Shown in pieces: positions 33,233-45,513 of a stretch of 64,000 bases of DNA (the first letter of the stretch is position 1; every line of letters starts with the position of its first letter). The stretch is from assembly GCF_019320115.1 (NCBI RefSeq), contig NC_089598.1, positions 30,381,069-30,445,068 of the forward strand. Reading direction: 5' to 3'. Both the position numbers and the translations under genes were made by a program. Below the pieces are notes generated by a model that made no database searches, was not told where the DNA came from, and saw only the letters and a program-made list of their open reading frames with translations. The DNA is from Miscanthus floridulus. Taxonomy: Eukaryota; Streptophyta; Magnoliopsida; Poales; Poaceae.

Positions 33233-36200
33233 ATCCAAAAACCTAATGTTAGGCAATTTTCTGTTAGTGGTTTTGCTGCTGCTTTGAAGCCAAATAATTT
33301 TGATGGCAAGAATTTCATGATATGGCGTGCCAAGATGGTTTTGTGGTTAACTGCTATGAACTGCTATCACGCCACACAGGGGAAGCCTAAACAATTTACT
33401 CCTAAGGAGGAGCAAAAGTTCTTGGCTGCCGATAACCTGTTTTGAGACGCCGTGATTAGTGCACTTCATTCTAACTATGAGAAAAACTACATATCTTGCA
33501 CATCAGGCAAAGAGTTATGGGATGCTCTTGAGGCAAAGTTTGGAGTTTCTGATGCTGGTAGTGAGCTGTACCTTATGGAGCAGCCGTATAACTACAAAAT
33601 AGTTAAAAACCGTTCTGTAGTGGAACAGGCTCATGAGATACAGGCGCTAGCAAAGGAACTAGAACATTTTCCATGTCTGTTGCCTGACAAGTTTGTGGCC
33701 AGCGGTATAATCGCTAAGCTGCCACCTTATTAGAGGGATTTTGCTACTTCTATAAAACACAAGAGACAAGAGTTTAGCGTGGCTGAATTTGTTGGATCTC
33801 TTGATGTTGAGGAGAGGGCGAGAGCAAAAGACAACTATGAAAAAGGAGTTGAGTCTTCCGCTGCCAATATGGTGCAGAAGAAAAACTCATTTGCATCCTG
33901 TAATAAAAAGAAGAAGAACATGCAAAAGAACAACAATACAAAGCCTAAGCAAACTGATCAGTTTAAGAAGAAAAACAACAAGAAAGGTAGAGGTTTCTTT
34001 GTTTGCGGGAGTGATGAGCATTGGGCAAGTGCGTGCCCAGACCGCAAATATAAGCAAGAAAAGAAATAGCAAACGTGGTGATTAGCGAGACTGGAGGAGG
34101 AACATCTGGGTATAGTAATTCTTTACCTTTTGTTCTTTCAGTTTGTCTTTCACCTGAGTGGTGGATGGATAGTGGTGCTAATATTCATGTGTGTGCTGAT
34201 GTTTCTTTGTTTACTTCCTATTAGGCCAGCAGGATTGGAGCCTTGCTGATGGGAAACGGTTCGCATGCGCGTGTTCTTGGTGCTGGTACGGTCATTTTAA
34301 AGTTTACTTTGGGAAAGACGGTGCTATTAAAGAACATGCAGCATGTCCCCTCTATTAAGAAGAATCTTGTTAGCGATTCTCAAATGTGTCGCGATGGCTT
34401 TAAAATTGTGCTTGAGTCCAATAAGTGTATTGTGTCGAGACATGAAACATTTATTGGAAAATGTTATGATTGTGGAGGTTTGTTCCGCTTATCTTTGCTT
34501 GATGATGTGTGTAATAAAGTAGTGAACAATGTTAATATTTTGGATGAGTCGAATATATGGTATTCATGACTTTGTCACATTAATTTTGGTTGTCTCACGC
34601 GGCTTGCAAATCTGAATTTAATCCCGAAATTTAACTTAGTCAAAGATTCTAAGTGTCAGGTGTGTGTGCAATCAAAGCAACCGCGCAAACCTCACAAGGC
34701 TGCTGAGGCGAGGTGGCACCATTAGAACTCGTTCATTCTGATTTATGCGAAATGAATGGTGAATTCACTAAAGGCGATAAACGATACTTCATGACATTTA
34801 TAGATGATTGTACTAGATTTTGCTATGTGTATTTATTGAAAACTAAAGATGAAGCGTTGCATTATTTTAAAGTCTATAAAGCTAAGGTAGAAAATCAACT
34901 TGAGAAGAAAATCAAGCGTTTGCGGTCCGATCGTGGGGGAGAATATTTCTCAAATGAATTTTCTAAGTTTTGCGCGATGCATGAAATTATTCATGAGAGG
35001 ACGCCACCATACTCACCATAGTCTAATGGGATTGCAGAGAGAAAGAACTACACTCTAACTGATTTGGTTAATGCCATGTTAGAGACTGCAGGACTATCTA
35101 GGGAATGGTGGGGTGAGGCTATATTGACAGCGTGTCATGTCCTGAATATGGTGCCCACAAAGAACAAAGAAATTACACCATTCGAGGAATGGGAGAAGAA
35201 GAGATTAAATCTCTCTTATCTGCGAACTTGGGGTTGTTTGGCAAAGGTGAATGTGCCAATAAACAAAAAGTGAAAGCTTGGACCAAAGATTGTTGATTGT
35301 GTTTTTTTTGTTATGCTATCCACAGCGTGGGTTATAGATTTTTAATTATAAATTCTAGTGTCCCTGAGATGACTGTTGATACAATCATGGAATCTAGAGA
35401 TGCTATATTTTTTAGAATGAATTTCCTATGAAAAATGCACCTAGAACGACTGGTCATGAATTTATAATTCTCCATGATCATGAAACTTTTACTCCGATAG
35501 AACAAATTGAGGAACCCTATATGCAAAATCTTGAGGAGGATGACACTATAGTCACTAGAAAAAGTAAGAGACAGAGGACTGTAAAGTCTTTTGGTGATGA
35601 CTATATTATGTACCTTGTGGATGACACACCAACGACCCTTGAAGAGGCATATTCCTCTCCTGATGCTAACTTGTGGAAGGAAGCAGTACGGAGTGAGATG
35701 GATCCCATTATGTCTAATGGAACTTGGGAAATAGTTGATCGTCCCTATGGGTGTAAGCCTATAGGGTGCAAATGGGTGTTTAGGAAAAAGCTTAGGCCTG
35801 ATGGTACTACCGAGAAGTACAAGGCAAGACTTGTGGTCAAGGGTTATACTCAAAAAGAAGGTGAGGATTTCTTTGATACTTATTCACCGGTTGCCCGATT
35901 GACTACAATTCGAGTTTTGCTTTCCCTGGCAGCCTCTTATGGTCATATCGTTCATCAAATGGACGTTAAGACAACTTTCCTAAACGGAGAGTTAGAGGAG
36001 GAGATCTATATGGATCGGCCGTATACGTTTGTAGCAAATGGTCAAGAAAGCAAGGTGTGTAAATTATTAAAGTCATTATATGGCCTAAAACAAGCTCCTA
36101 AGCAGTGGGCATGAGAAGTTCGATAGAACTTTAACATCTGCTGGCTTTATTGTGAATGAAGCTGACAAATATGTGTATTATCGGTATGGTGGGGGTGAAG

Positions 36201-37180
36201 GAGTTATTTTGTGCTCATATGTTGATGACATACTGATCTTTGGATCTAGCCTCAAAGTAATTGAGGAGGTGAAGTAATTTTTATCTAATAATTTTGAAAT
36301 GAAAGATTTGGGAGAGGCTGATCTTATTCTTAATATCAAGCTTCTGAGAGAAGGTTATGGTGGGGTAACTCTGTTACAATCCCACTATGTGAAAAATGTG
36401 CTAAGTCGCTTTGGGTTTAGTGACTGTGAACCTGCTCCTACACCTTATGACCCTAGTGTGTTATTGAGGAAAATCAGAGAATAGCAAGGGATCAATTGAG
36501 ATATTCCCAGATTATTAGTTCGCTCGTGTATCTTGCAAGTGCAACAAGGCCTGACATCTCATTTGCTGTGTGCAAGCTGAGCCGGTTTGTGTCAAACCCA
36601 GGAGATGATCACTAGCGTGCTCTTGAGAGAGTGATGCGCTATCTAAAAGGCACTATGAGCTATGGTATTCATTATACCGGACATCCGAAGATGCTAGAAG
36701 GCTGATGCCAACTGGATTTCTGATGTTGATGAGCTTTATGCCACAAGTGGATATGTGTTTTCGCTTGGAGGTGGTGTTGTTTCCTGGAAGTCTTGCAAGC
36801 AGACTATCTTAACGAAGTCTACAATAGAAGCAGAACTCACATCATTAGACACCGCTGGATCTGAGGCCGAGTGGCTTCGTGTTCTCCTTATGGATTTATC
36901 GGTTGTTGAAAAACCCATACCGACTATTTCTATGAACTGTGATAACCAGACTGTGATTATGAAGGTCGACAGTTCTAAGGATAACATGAAGTCCACAAGG
37001 CATGTTAAGAGACAACTAAAATCTATCAAAAATTTGAGAAACTCTGGAGTAATAGCGTTGGACTATGTTCACACGTCTAATAATTTGGCAAATCAGTTCA
37101 CTAAGGGTCTGTCACGCAATGTGATAGAAAGTACATCGAGAGAGATGGGTTTGAGACCCACATGCAATTTACTATAGTGG
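33206..37180 (+). pseudogene. Copia gag-pol, decayed
   Basis: Gag: NNFDGKNFMIWRAKMVLWL and later a zinc knuckle whose first Cys is Phe (FFVCGSDEHWASACP). Protease: WWMDSGANIHVC (34161 region). Integrase: the HHCC part is damaged; the core has LELVHSDLCE, FIDDCTRFCYVY and RSDRGGEYFSNEF. RT: KEAVRSEMDPI, YKARLVVKGYTQKEG, the catalytic box YVDDILIFGS (about 36220) and LYGLKQAPKQW. RNase [20 protein letters not shown]. Stops occur at 33443, 33731, 34068, 34568, 35020, 35271, 36112, 36274, 36481 and 36614, plus frame changes. The first gag ATG (33206) lies inside the end of the 5' LTR as aligned. Confidence 0.9.
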
Positions 37181-37701
37181 TAACCTGTTCTATATGATCG
37201 GAGATCCCGTGAAGTAGGATGGTGAAACAAGGTAGTAGTAAATTGTGAGGAAAGATCTTTAGTAAGACTCATTTCTGATGCATATCTTTTCTTTCTGTAA
37301 GTCAGGTTGGTTTTTACCTTAATGTGTTCCAAGTGGCTTGCTAAAGCAAAGATGTCCTACATAACATCTTTTGAGGAACATACCTATATGAGTCAGACTG
37401 CTGGTCACAGTCTATGAGATTTGGGTGATCTCTAAATATTCATGAAAGGCACTGGAGTATGACTTATATGCTTCAAACAGAGGGGATGCATTTTGCAGCC
37501 TAGTATCAGCTAAGGACTTTAGTGTCATTTATCTCACACAAAACTATTAATTCAAGGCTTAGTCCATTGTTCAGTTGTGACTGAGTGAAACTATTGCTCT
37601 AGATGAATGTTCAACTTAACAGTCTCTATCGAAACACTGGTATATAAAAGAAATATGGTTCTGAGACAATTTTATTACAAACCCTAGAGTTTGGTGGGGA
37701 T

Positions 37702-38655
37702 TGTTGAAAATATTATGGGCTTGGCCCGTATAATATTTAATAAATCAAATAAAACTCTATGGTACGTAACATTAAGCGTTGTATGGTTTAATACCGTATG
37801 GAATTTTTGACTGAATGTTAACTCAGCTTATTTGGTTGAAAATTATCCATCTTAATTGAGAACCTGAGAAAAGGACAAAGGAGTGCCACGCATGTGCCGC
37901 TGCCGCCATCGGCCGGGCCGGGCCCGGGCTTGGGCGTGGCAGACAGGCAAGCGGCGAGCGAGCGGGCGTGGCCAGGTTTTGCAGGCAGGCGGGCGGCGAG
38001 CGAGCGGGCGTGGCCAGGTTTTGCCACTTAATTCACATAATCACAGGAGTTTCTCTCCTTTATGATGGAGACGAACTGATTGCGCCAGTTACCGTCTCCC
38101 CCATCGCAGCCATAAATCTAAAGTCCTCCGTCAGTCCAATTCTTCCGTTTCGCTTCCGAGAGACCACATCTCAGCCGCATGGAGTAGCGGGAGAGCAGGT
38201 GCCTCCGGAACCCTCATCCACCTACGAACCTTGCACGGGGTGTGCGGTGATTAGGTTTTTGAGCAGCGATTCCACGACTGCTCGTCCGACGTCTTCTTCC
38301 TGGTGATCGCTCGCGGAACCTGTCTTCTTTCTCGTGATCGATCATGGAACCCGTCTTCTTCCTGGTGATCGTTCGTGGGACTACACTGCGAACACTTTCC
38401 TGCGTCGACTATGGTCTACGACTTCGAGCAACGCACTATGTCGACTAGTGCGAATGGAACCTCCGATGCCCTCGGCATGGGACCCTCCACTAGGTACGAT
38501 CTTAACTCTGTGATTACCACACTTTGCGTTCTTACTGTATCGATCTATATGTCATACTTGTATGCTGTAGCGTTTGTTAGTGATATACACATGTATATAT
38601 ATGTCGTCAGAGACATGCTGATGTTTTATTTATGGATTGCCTATTTACTCTAACA
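37702..38655 (+). repeat. 3' LTR of the Copia element
   Basis: 954 bp, TG...CA. It has its own small duplication (gcgagcgagcgggcgtgg twice, near 37955 and 37998). Confidence 0.88.
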
Positions 38656-39285
38656 AGAACACCAGCCGCTGCTGCGCCGCCGCTGGTGTCCGCCGGTCCT
38701 GAGAACCTTGTTCCGCAGCATGTTCCCGTAGCTCTCGGCCGTGCTGATGCTGAAGTTGGTGTAGCTCGCCAGTGGTAAGCCCGCCGACGGCAGGAGCCAC
38801 GTCGTGCCCGGGAAGGGCTCGCAGAACATCTTGCCCATCTCGTTGCTGGGGTCGACGAGGAGCACGCGCTCGGTGAGCAGCGCGTACAGGAACGCCGGCG
38901 CAGCGGCGAGGATCCTGTTCCCGAGGCCCCGGTACGAGATGGAGACCAGGTACTTGCACTCGGGCGAGGCGATGATGTCGCCGCCGCCGCTCCTACCCGA
39001 CCTGAGCTGCTCCAGCGCGTCGCTGTAGGAGACGGTGCCCGGCCCGCACCACCTCTGTAGGGCTTCCTACTGCTGAAGCTTGGAGACGAGGTATGCCGAA
39101 GGCTGTTTGCCAGGCCTGCGACGGTACATGGCGGACTGGTACTTGCTATGGCAGGATCTCTCATCGAATCCGTCTGCCAAGAGGCCGCCAAGGAGCTTGT
39201 CGTATGATCTATCACCTGAAATTGACACAACAAAAGAAAATCGTCAGATGCATCATTCAGTAGTGAACCCCATCCACTGCAGTTG

Positions 39286-39518
39286 GGCCTTGTTTAGATT
39301 GCAAGTTTTTTCACTCTCTCTCCATCACATCAAATCTTTGGACACATGCATGGAGTATTAAATATAGATAAAAAAATAACTAATTACACAGTTTGATTGT
39401 AAATTACGAGACGAATCTTTTGAGCCTAGTTAGGCCATGATTGGACAATAATTGTCAAATATAAACGAAAGTGCTACAGTGCCAAATACTGATTCCTAAC
39501 CCCAATCTAAACAAGGCC
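39286..39518. mobile_element. Tourist-like MITE
   Basis: 233 bp with inverted ends GGCCTTGTTTAGATT and AATCTAAACAAGGCC and flanking TTG triplets (39283-39285 and 39519-39521). The interior (ggagtattaaatatag, gagacgaatctttt) is a common grass MITE family; the same interior occurs in the MITE at 45.5 kb. Confidence 0.8.
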
Positions 39519-39819
39519 TTGCATTGCAACTCACGACAAAGTTTGCAGCGACATGGAGTACAGCATTGGTCAGAAAACCATCAGTTATTAAAATAATCAC
39601 TTTTCCTATACTACAGTCGCCTAAAATGCAACTTTTGTTTAGGCGACGTGTGGATCGTCGATCGTGCTTGATGATTTGTGCGCCATGGAAGCTATCTATT
39701 GGGTTTTTTATCCAATCAGCTGCTATCCATTACCCGTTAATCCATCGTATTCGGACACTGTTCGTATTCCTTCAAGCACGTCCAGGGAAGAGGATTGGGG
39801 GCTATTTCCTCGAGCTCAT

Positions 39820-40205
39820 CGCGGCGCGGCGATTCCTCCGGTGGAGCCACGGGTCCTTGTCGCTGACATTGTCGGTGGTCTTCGAGGAGCTCCGGCGAGG
39901 CAGCTCCATTGCTACTGCTGTAGCGGCACCACGGTGGCCACGCTGCTCCTGTTCCTATTCACCAATGCCGTCTCCGTCGCTGCCGTCTCCTCCGGCGCTG
40001 GGCCCTCCCTCCTCCGCCGCTATGGAAGCTACAGCAAGCCTGCGGCTACCATTGTCCACCTCTGGGACGGCTACGCAGCGCTCCACGCGGCTCAACGCCA
40101 CGCAGGCCGCGCCGACCTCGTGGGCCTCCACGCCCGCGTCCGCATCGCCAACGAGCTCCTCCAGACGCTCCTCCACGCCATGCAGGACAACGGCGGCCGG
40201 GACCT
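39820..40205 (+). other. GC-rich coding-like exon of unknown family
   Basis: One frame is open from 39664 to beyond 40205. From about 39880 it shows strong use of G/C-ending codons, typical of a real grass exon. It includes a hydrophobic segment (TTVATLLLFLFTNAVSVAAV) followed by an amphipathic block (ADLVGLHARVRIANELLQTL). A GT donor (CTCTG|GTGTGTG) follows at about 40206. Downstream exons could not be joined with confidence. I do not recognise the family. It could be a membrane-anchored protein or a captured fragment. Confidence 0.45.
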
Positions 40206-42690
40206 CTGGTGTGTGATTTGTCCCTATTCTTCCTCTTCGTTTCTGTGGTCCTCATGTGTTGCTTTATTTATCCAATCCCCTTTCCTGATGTGGTGTGGAT
40301 TTGCTCGATTGCTCGATCCCCTTTCCTGATATGGTGCGTGATTCTCCCTCTGGGTGCTAGGAGCTTGTTTTGTTGTCCTAGGATGAGATTTGTGAGCAAG
40401 GAGAGGAGTTCACCCTCTGCTGCAGAATCAATTTCCGAGTCAATTTCGGGTTGAGCAAATCTAGAGCCCAGGTTGTGGCAGTGCGCGCATTGATTTGGGA
40501 AATGGAACAATAGTGCATCAAGGGCGCGAGCATGGATTGGGCAAACCAGGAGGTCTCAGCGGTAAGCTTAAAGCAAGACTCAAGTGTAGCTCTGTTTCTG
40601 TTAGTGTTTGGTGCAGGAAAGTATTTTCTGAAGGTAGAAGGACATGGGAGGGATCCACATTCTGTCAGTCCATGGATTTGTTGGAGGACATGGGAGCTTC
40701 GCTTCATTCAGTTACCCGAACAAGCTTCAATGCTTCATTCACCCATTACCTGTCACTCACCTCATTCTGTCATGGCTTGTCTTTTTCTCCAACACCAGTC
40801 ATTGCCTGCTTGTCACTCTCCTCCTCTCCCTGTTGGCATTCTAGGGGTGCTATCCAATTTGACTTTGGACGCTACTGGTGCATTTCCTACTATCTGTTGC
40901 ACTCTGCCTTCATATTGCAGCCACCAAATAGATAGTCGAGTAGAAATAATAAGGCGAAGCCATCAGTATAGAGTGAAAAATTATGTGCAACAAACTAACT
41001 ATAGGCCAATAAACTTATTTCCTGGTAGGAGACTAAGATTAAAAATAATTGTAAGCAATAAAATACTGAGTTCGTGCTCATACTGGACAATAGTTGTTTT
41101 GTTTGTTTGCTTGTTTTTCGGAAATTCCAATTATGATTTGCTGAGTGAATCGTTCATAGGTTCATAGCAGCTGCTAATCCACAGTTTGCCATTATCTAAA
41201 TATATTTTTGTCATGTAGTCATTCAAAAGAAAATCAATTGGTTGAAAATGCAGCTCCTGCATATACTGTACAATAAATATGTGTGTAGTATCCATTTCTT
41301 GATTGCACATTTATAAGTAGTAAATTGCACACTTAAATTACTGTAATTATGGTGTTTAGCATGTGTAATATCCAGTCTTTTAACTGTGTGTTCCATTCTT
41401 TTTTGTTCATTTCAGATTCAGATACTAGTTCTGATTTACAGTGAGTTATTCGATAACTTGATCAATTTTAATTTTTCTTTTTGTATGGTAGTGAGCTTCC
41501 ATCAGAGTACGGTTCTCTGTTGAGCCTCAAAAAAACCCCAGAATTTTGGTAGTACAGTGTCATGTCTAAATTTGGTCTCTTTGCCAACTAGTTTAATACA
41601 TACAAGAATGAACGTGAACTTGCTATGCTACTAAAAAGAGTTGTGCGTGGGAGCCATGCAGCCCTCCAGATATTTCATTTATAATTTAAGATGTTCAACC
41701 TCCAGAACTAATATTTACATTCAAACTGCTTTAAAGAATCATGCTCCTGCTTGATCTGTAACCGAATTGTCTTAATGCATTTGAGTTTGTCCAGGTATGT
41801 CAATGATGAAAGCCCCTTTGGCAAAGTACCTTCCGAGTTATGGCTGTGTGTTTATATGGTTGCAGATTGGTGCGAAGGCATTACTTGTGGCAGGCATTTG
41901 CTCATTACCTACCAGTGCTTTATGCTCTCACCCTACCTCAGGTGCAAAGGCGAAATTGCAACTAAATTTGCCAGTCACTGCTACTTTTGTTGACATTAGA
42001 ACTAGAAGGCTAAATTGCTATTTGACTTGTCTATCTTACAAGTAACATGATCTTGTGGTCAATGGCTGTTTGTTAACAAATCAGTAACTATTTGTAGGTT
42101 AATGGATGATTATAGATTTAGTAAGAATATTTCACACTAATTGCTATCTTACTAATTTGCTAAATTGCAGACTTATTCACTGAAAATAGGCAATAATTGT
42201 TCAGTGACAGTTTCCTCTTGTTTTGGGCATCCATTTGGTTTCTACAGCAGTTCAGTCAAACTGTTGTAGCTAGTTGACAGTTTTTAGAGTAAGTTATCAG
42301 CTTGTGACTTAGCTCTTGTTGCCTTGTTTTCCTAGTTCATGTAGCTATTCTGTTTCTAAAACTCCTATAATCCATAGCAGCAATAGCTCTGCTGCAATGT
42401 GTTTCAAAGTTTCAGTATAGAGCTTCAACGGCATCTTATTTTTTTCAGTTTTTGAGAGCTTGGCTTGACTGATTTGTACAGGGACGCAACCTTTTCGGTT
42501 TGGTCATCATTTGATCTTGTTAAGGTGCTAGCACAAACCACATTTTTGTCCTTGTCCTTTCATAGAAAAAAATTGTTTCTTGTGTTTTGTGCTAACACTC
42601 ATTTTCATCTGTTTATTGTGATTTGTGCCTGTTCACACCAAGTTTTTGTCCTTGTCCTTCTATAGAAAAAAATTGTCTCTTGTGATTTGT
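40206..42690. other. Intron-like, T-rich sequence without recognised exons
   Basis: Open stretches at 40377-40505 (after a CCTAG acceptor) and 40532-41165 exist but show no recognised domain. Confidence 0.35.
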
Positions 42691-42697
42691 GCGTAAG

Positions 42698-42828
42698 GTA
42701 TCATAAGGAACCTTGGCATAGGAAATGGTGATCGAGCAGCATGCCAGGGCCATCTAGAGGTGTGCAAGTACTTGGTTGAGGAATTAGGGTGTCATCCAAA
42801 TATGGCTGCTACTGGAGGCTCATGTTAA
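42698..42828 (+). pseudogene. Ankyrin-repeat protein fragment
   Basis: A short exon-like frame reads GIIRNLGIGNGDRAACQ followed by GHLEVCKYLVEELGCHPNM, a characteristic ankyrin helix pair of grass ankyrin/TPR proteins. It then ends in a TAA at 42826-42828. It is isolated, with no further repeats. Confidence 0.55.
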
Positions 42829-43169
42829 GGTTCTTTCTACCTCTTTTGTGCTTCTGGAAATTGTATTATCTCATTGTGTGAACCTTTGGAATCTGGCAGT
42901 ATGAGATATGTAAATTGTTCTCTCATATGTGAGGTTGTCTTCCAGTTTGTCATTCTTTCATGAGCTGAATTCTGTATTTATATACACATACAGTATAATT
43001 GCATTAACAACATGTAGTTTTTATACTATCTGAAACGTGCAATTGTCATATTCCTGTTTTGTAATTTTTGTAAATTAAATGTCCTTGAGCTTTAATTTAT
43101 GGAATAATTACTGATCGTGTCTCTTCTATCCTGACCTTACACATTTATGTAATTTTGAATGTAACATAG

Positions 43170-44044
43170 GGACCAAGCATCTTGCATTGCTGTGAACAGA
43201 AAACTGGACTAGTACAGTGAGTTGTGGATGAGCTTTTTGTATGTTTAGGATCATCAGGAAGCACGTGGACTGTGAAGTTGTCAATGGTAACATACCAGCC
43301 TCATGCTGATTTAGAATCCACATTGCTAAGGGCGGGCCTAGTGCAAGCGGTAGAGACTTACCGCCTGTGACCGGAAGGTCCCGGGTTCGAGTCGTGGTCT
43401 CCTCGCATTGCACAGGCGAGGGTAAGGCTTGCCACTAACACCCTTCCTCAGACCCCGCACAGAGCGGGAGCTCTCTGCACTGGGTACGCCCCTTTATTGC
43501 TAGTTTTCCCCCCTTAGTTGTTAGGTTTGCTGAAGCTGAATAGTAAAATAAGTTATTTACCATGTCTCAGGTGGAGATATATTTGGAAAAAGTGAGGTGA
43601 GTATTTGGTAGAGAATTTCTCATACTTCCTCTCTAGAAATGTTGTTTAAAGTGCTGCTATGGAGAGGATCAATTTTTATCTGTTCATATCTCAGGGACCT
43701 TCTTGACTTGTCCAAAGACGACCTGCTGATCAAGGAAAGTAAAACCCAAGGAATTTACATTTCTGGAGCAACAGAGGTCAGAATGAAGGACATGGCACAT
43801 TCCTTCCATTCTAATTTTCTGTGATATTTAGAAAGAAGTACTTGGCATCAGGACCTCCATGCTTTCACTTTAATGTCTGGTATCTGTTCAATTACCCATG
43901 TAGATGTCTATCCTGAATAGTTCAGATGCATTAGAGAACCTTTATGTAAGTCTTCTTGAGCTTTACTTGGAGTGCCTTTCTATAAGTAGATACTAATTTA
44001 GCTTTGTTGACCTATTTAAATTACAGCAAGGAATTGCCAACAGT
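43170..44044 (+). pseudogene. Kinesin motor-domain fragment, KIN-1-like
   Basis: Consecutive exons with good splice sites: 43170-43286 (GPSILHCCEQKTGLVQ, stop, VVDELF...WTVKLSM), 43571-43596 (VEIYLEKV), 43695-43776 (DLLDLSKDDLLIKESKTQG...ISGATE), 43904-43945 (MSILNSSDALENLY) and the start of another at 44027-44044 (QGIAN). Phases are compatible across all junctions. Together they give a contiguous part of a plant kinesin motor domain closest in memory to KIN-1. The upstream P-loop exons and the downstream switch I/II exons were not found. A TGA at 43218-43220 (CGA-to-TGA type) truncates it. A SINE sits in the first intron. Confidence 0.8.
43329..43495 (+). mobile_element. tRNA-derived SINE (Au-like)
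   Basis: 167 bp with a pol III A-box-like stretch (ctagtgcaagcgg) and B box (GGTTCGAGTCG), then a tRNA-unrelated body and a short T tail. It is flanked by the target duplication ATTGCTA (43322-43328 and 43496-43502). It lies in a kinesin intron, same orientation. It is typical of grass SINEs; the subfamily name is a guess. Confidence 0.88.
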
Positions 44045-45513
44045 TACACCTGTCATCAATATTCGCATTTCTAAAGTGCATATAATGGAGCAGTTACAGT
44101 ATGGCCCTATAGGGTTGCGAAGGCGCTGAACTTGATATTTAATACAGTAGAGCTTGTATTGTTCTACACGCCTTTTAACATCGGTACATACTATTCTGTT
44201 ACAATCCTAATTCATGTTTTTTGTGATTGACAGCTTGTACTTCTTGGAAGTCAGCTTACCAAATGAGATAAGCTTGTAAGCATGACGCTCAAGTACTAGG
44301 ATGTCATCTGAAGCTGTGAGCTTGTCAGTAGATCCTGATTTATTGTGCTAACTCACCTTTTTCTCTATTTTTTTATTTGTGTCCGCCAAAACCAAGTTTG
44401 CATTATCAAATAGTAACCGTTGCACTAATACATATGTGCAATTTTCTTATGCGTGGTCTGAGTTTTTCAGCATCATTTAGATGGTTCATTCTTTACTCAG
44501 TAGAAATGATTATGCTTTCATTGTTACGCAGTTCGTAATGTCTTCTATCTATACTTGAGTGTGTATTCAACAAATCATCATGAAATACTAATCCTACTTT
44601 AGTGACAAGAGAGAGGAGGGGCCATGCCTGATTTTGTGCAAAGTGTTGTGTGTCAATGTGATCTCCAATAGCAGATTATAGAGCATTACAGAACAAAGGA
44701 CATGAAGGCAAAAAATACAAAATTCTGCAGGTTAGGACCTTTTCCCTTGACTGATCTTCGTATCCTTTCTTCTTCTTCATGTTTTGGTGTTTTTTCTGTG
44801 CATTTATTTACTAATTTTCACCCTTTTCTCCACTCTCGTGCTCTTTCTGGATCCAGATTTGATCGGCATGCTGGAGGGTGCAGTGGCAGAGTTGTAATTT
44901 TCTGTGTATGCATGTACGTGTGTTTATTGGGCCGATAGTTTCATTTTGGCCCAAATGAGCACCAACTTCAGTTAGCGGGTATCAGATCATGCGCCCGTTA
45001 ATGTTTGGCGGGTTGATTCGCGAACCCGATAAGTGGCTGGGTGACAGAAACGACTACAACAGATTCTGACCAATGGATGTACATCTAAAGGCTGTTAGCC
45101 ATCGCCTGAAAAGTTGTTATATTTCAGGCACCTGAAATATAGCAACTCCCTAAAATAATTGTTCAAAATTTTGAGAAACAAATAATAATTGTTCAAATAG
45201 GCAGTACAATTCATGTTAGCCTAGCTCAAGCTCAACACACAAAATTGGCCCATTAACAGCCCAACTTGATCCACCTCATCCTCGATTGTCCGATCAAGTT
45301 AGTTTGCACTGTTGTCTAGTCAAACATATTTAGCACATGTGGCTTTGTTTCCCTGTAAGAATTGGCTAACCGGACTAGGTTGGTTAACAAATCAAAAAGT
45401 GAGATGCAGTAGAAAAGGGCCTGAGTTAGCAGCAGTGTATAAAAAAGGGCATTCTCTAGTTACCATATGAATATCACTGTAACAATATCCACACACTCTA
45501 GATTCAGAGTATT
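44045..45513. other. No gene recognised
   Basis: T-rich, intron-like to about 44.9 kb. A short hairpin (gcgggttgattcgcgaaccc) lies near 45008-45027. Confidence 0.35.

Larger units (their letters stand above)
32124..38655 (+). mobile_element. Copia LTR retrotransposon inserted in the GT37 copy 3 exon
   Basis: The 5' LTR is 32124-33232 and the 3' LTR 37702-38655. A 5-bp target duplication, AGAAC, lies at 32119-32123 and 38656-38660. LTR ends are TG...CA in the 3' copy (TGTTGAAA...CTCTAACA); the 5' copy has TA instead of TG. A purine tract (ggtgggga) precedes the 3' LTR. Domain order gag, protease, integrase, RT, RNase H makes it Copia. In the first 185 bp or so the two LTRs differ at roughly a dozen positions, mostly transitions (hand count), so the insertion is not recent. 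Confidence 0.93.
31203..39215 (-). pseudogene. GT37 fucosyltransferase-like, copy 3, split by a Copia element
   Basis: Exon 2 begins at an AG acceptor at 39215 (phase 1, like copies 1 and 2). It runs to 38656, is interrupted by the Copia element (32124-38655) and resumes at 32123 down to a TAA at 31203-31205. Motifs still readable are [54 protein letters not shown], the Y-Y-DAYLA region in decayed form, and STFGYV. There are TAG stops at 39067-39069 and 31434-31436, frame changes near 32000 and 31880, and a 16-base poly-C run at 31282-31297. No matching signal-anchor exon 1 was found upstream. MULE2 is inserted across its stop codon and a MITE lies just upstream of the acceptor. It is a dead tandem paralogue. 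Confidence 0.9.

Noticed and set aside
43329..43495. tRNA gene, because of a good B box
   Set aside because: No cloverleaf with paired acceptor arms; length, T tail and target duplication fit a SINE.
45000..45040. Helitron 3' end (hairpin followed by CTGG)
   Set aside because: The hairpin exists but the following bases do not give a CTRR ending before T, and no matching 5' end was found.
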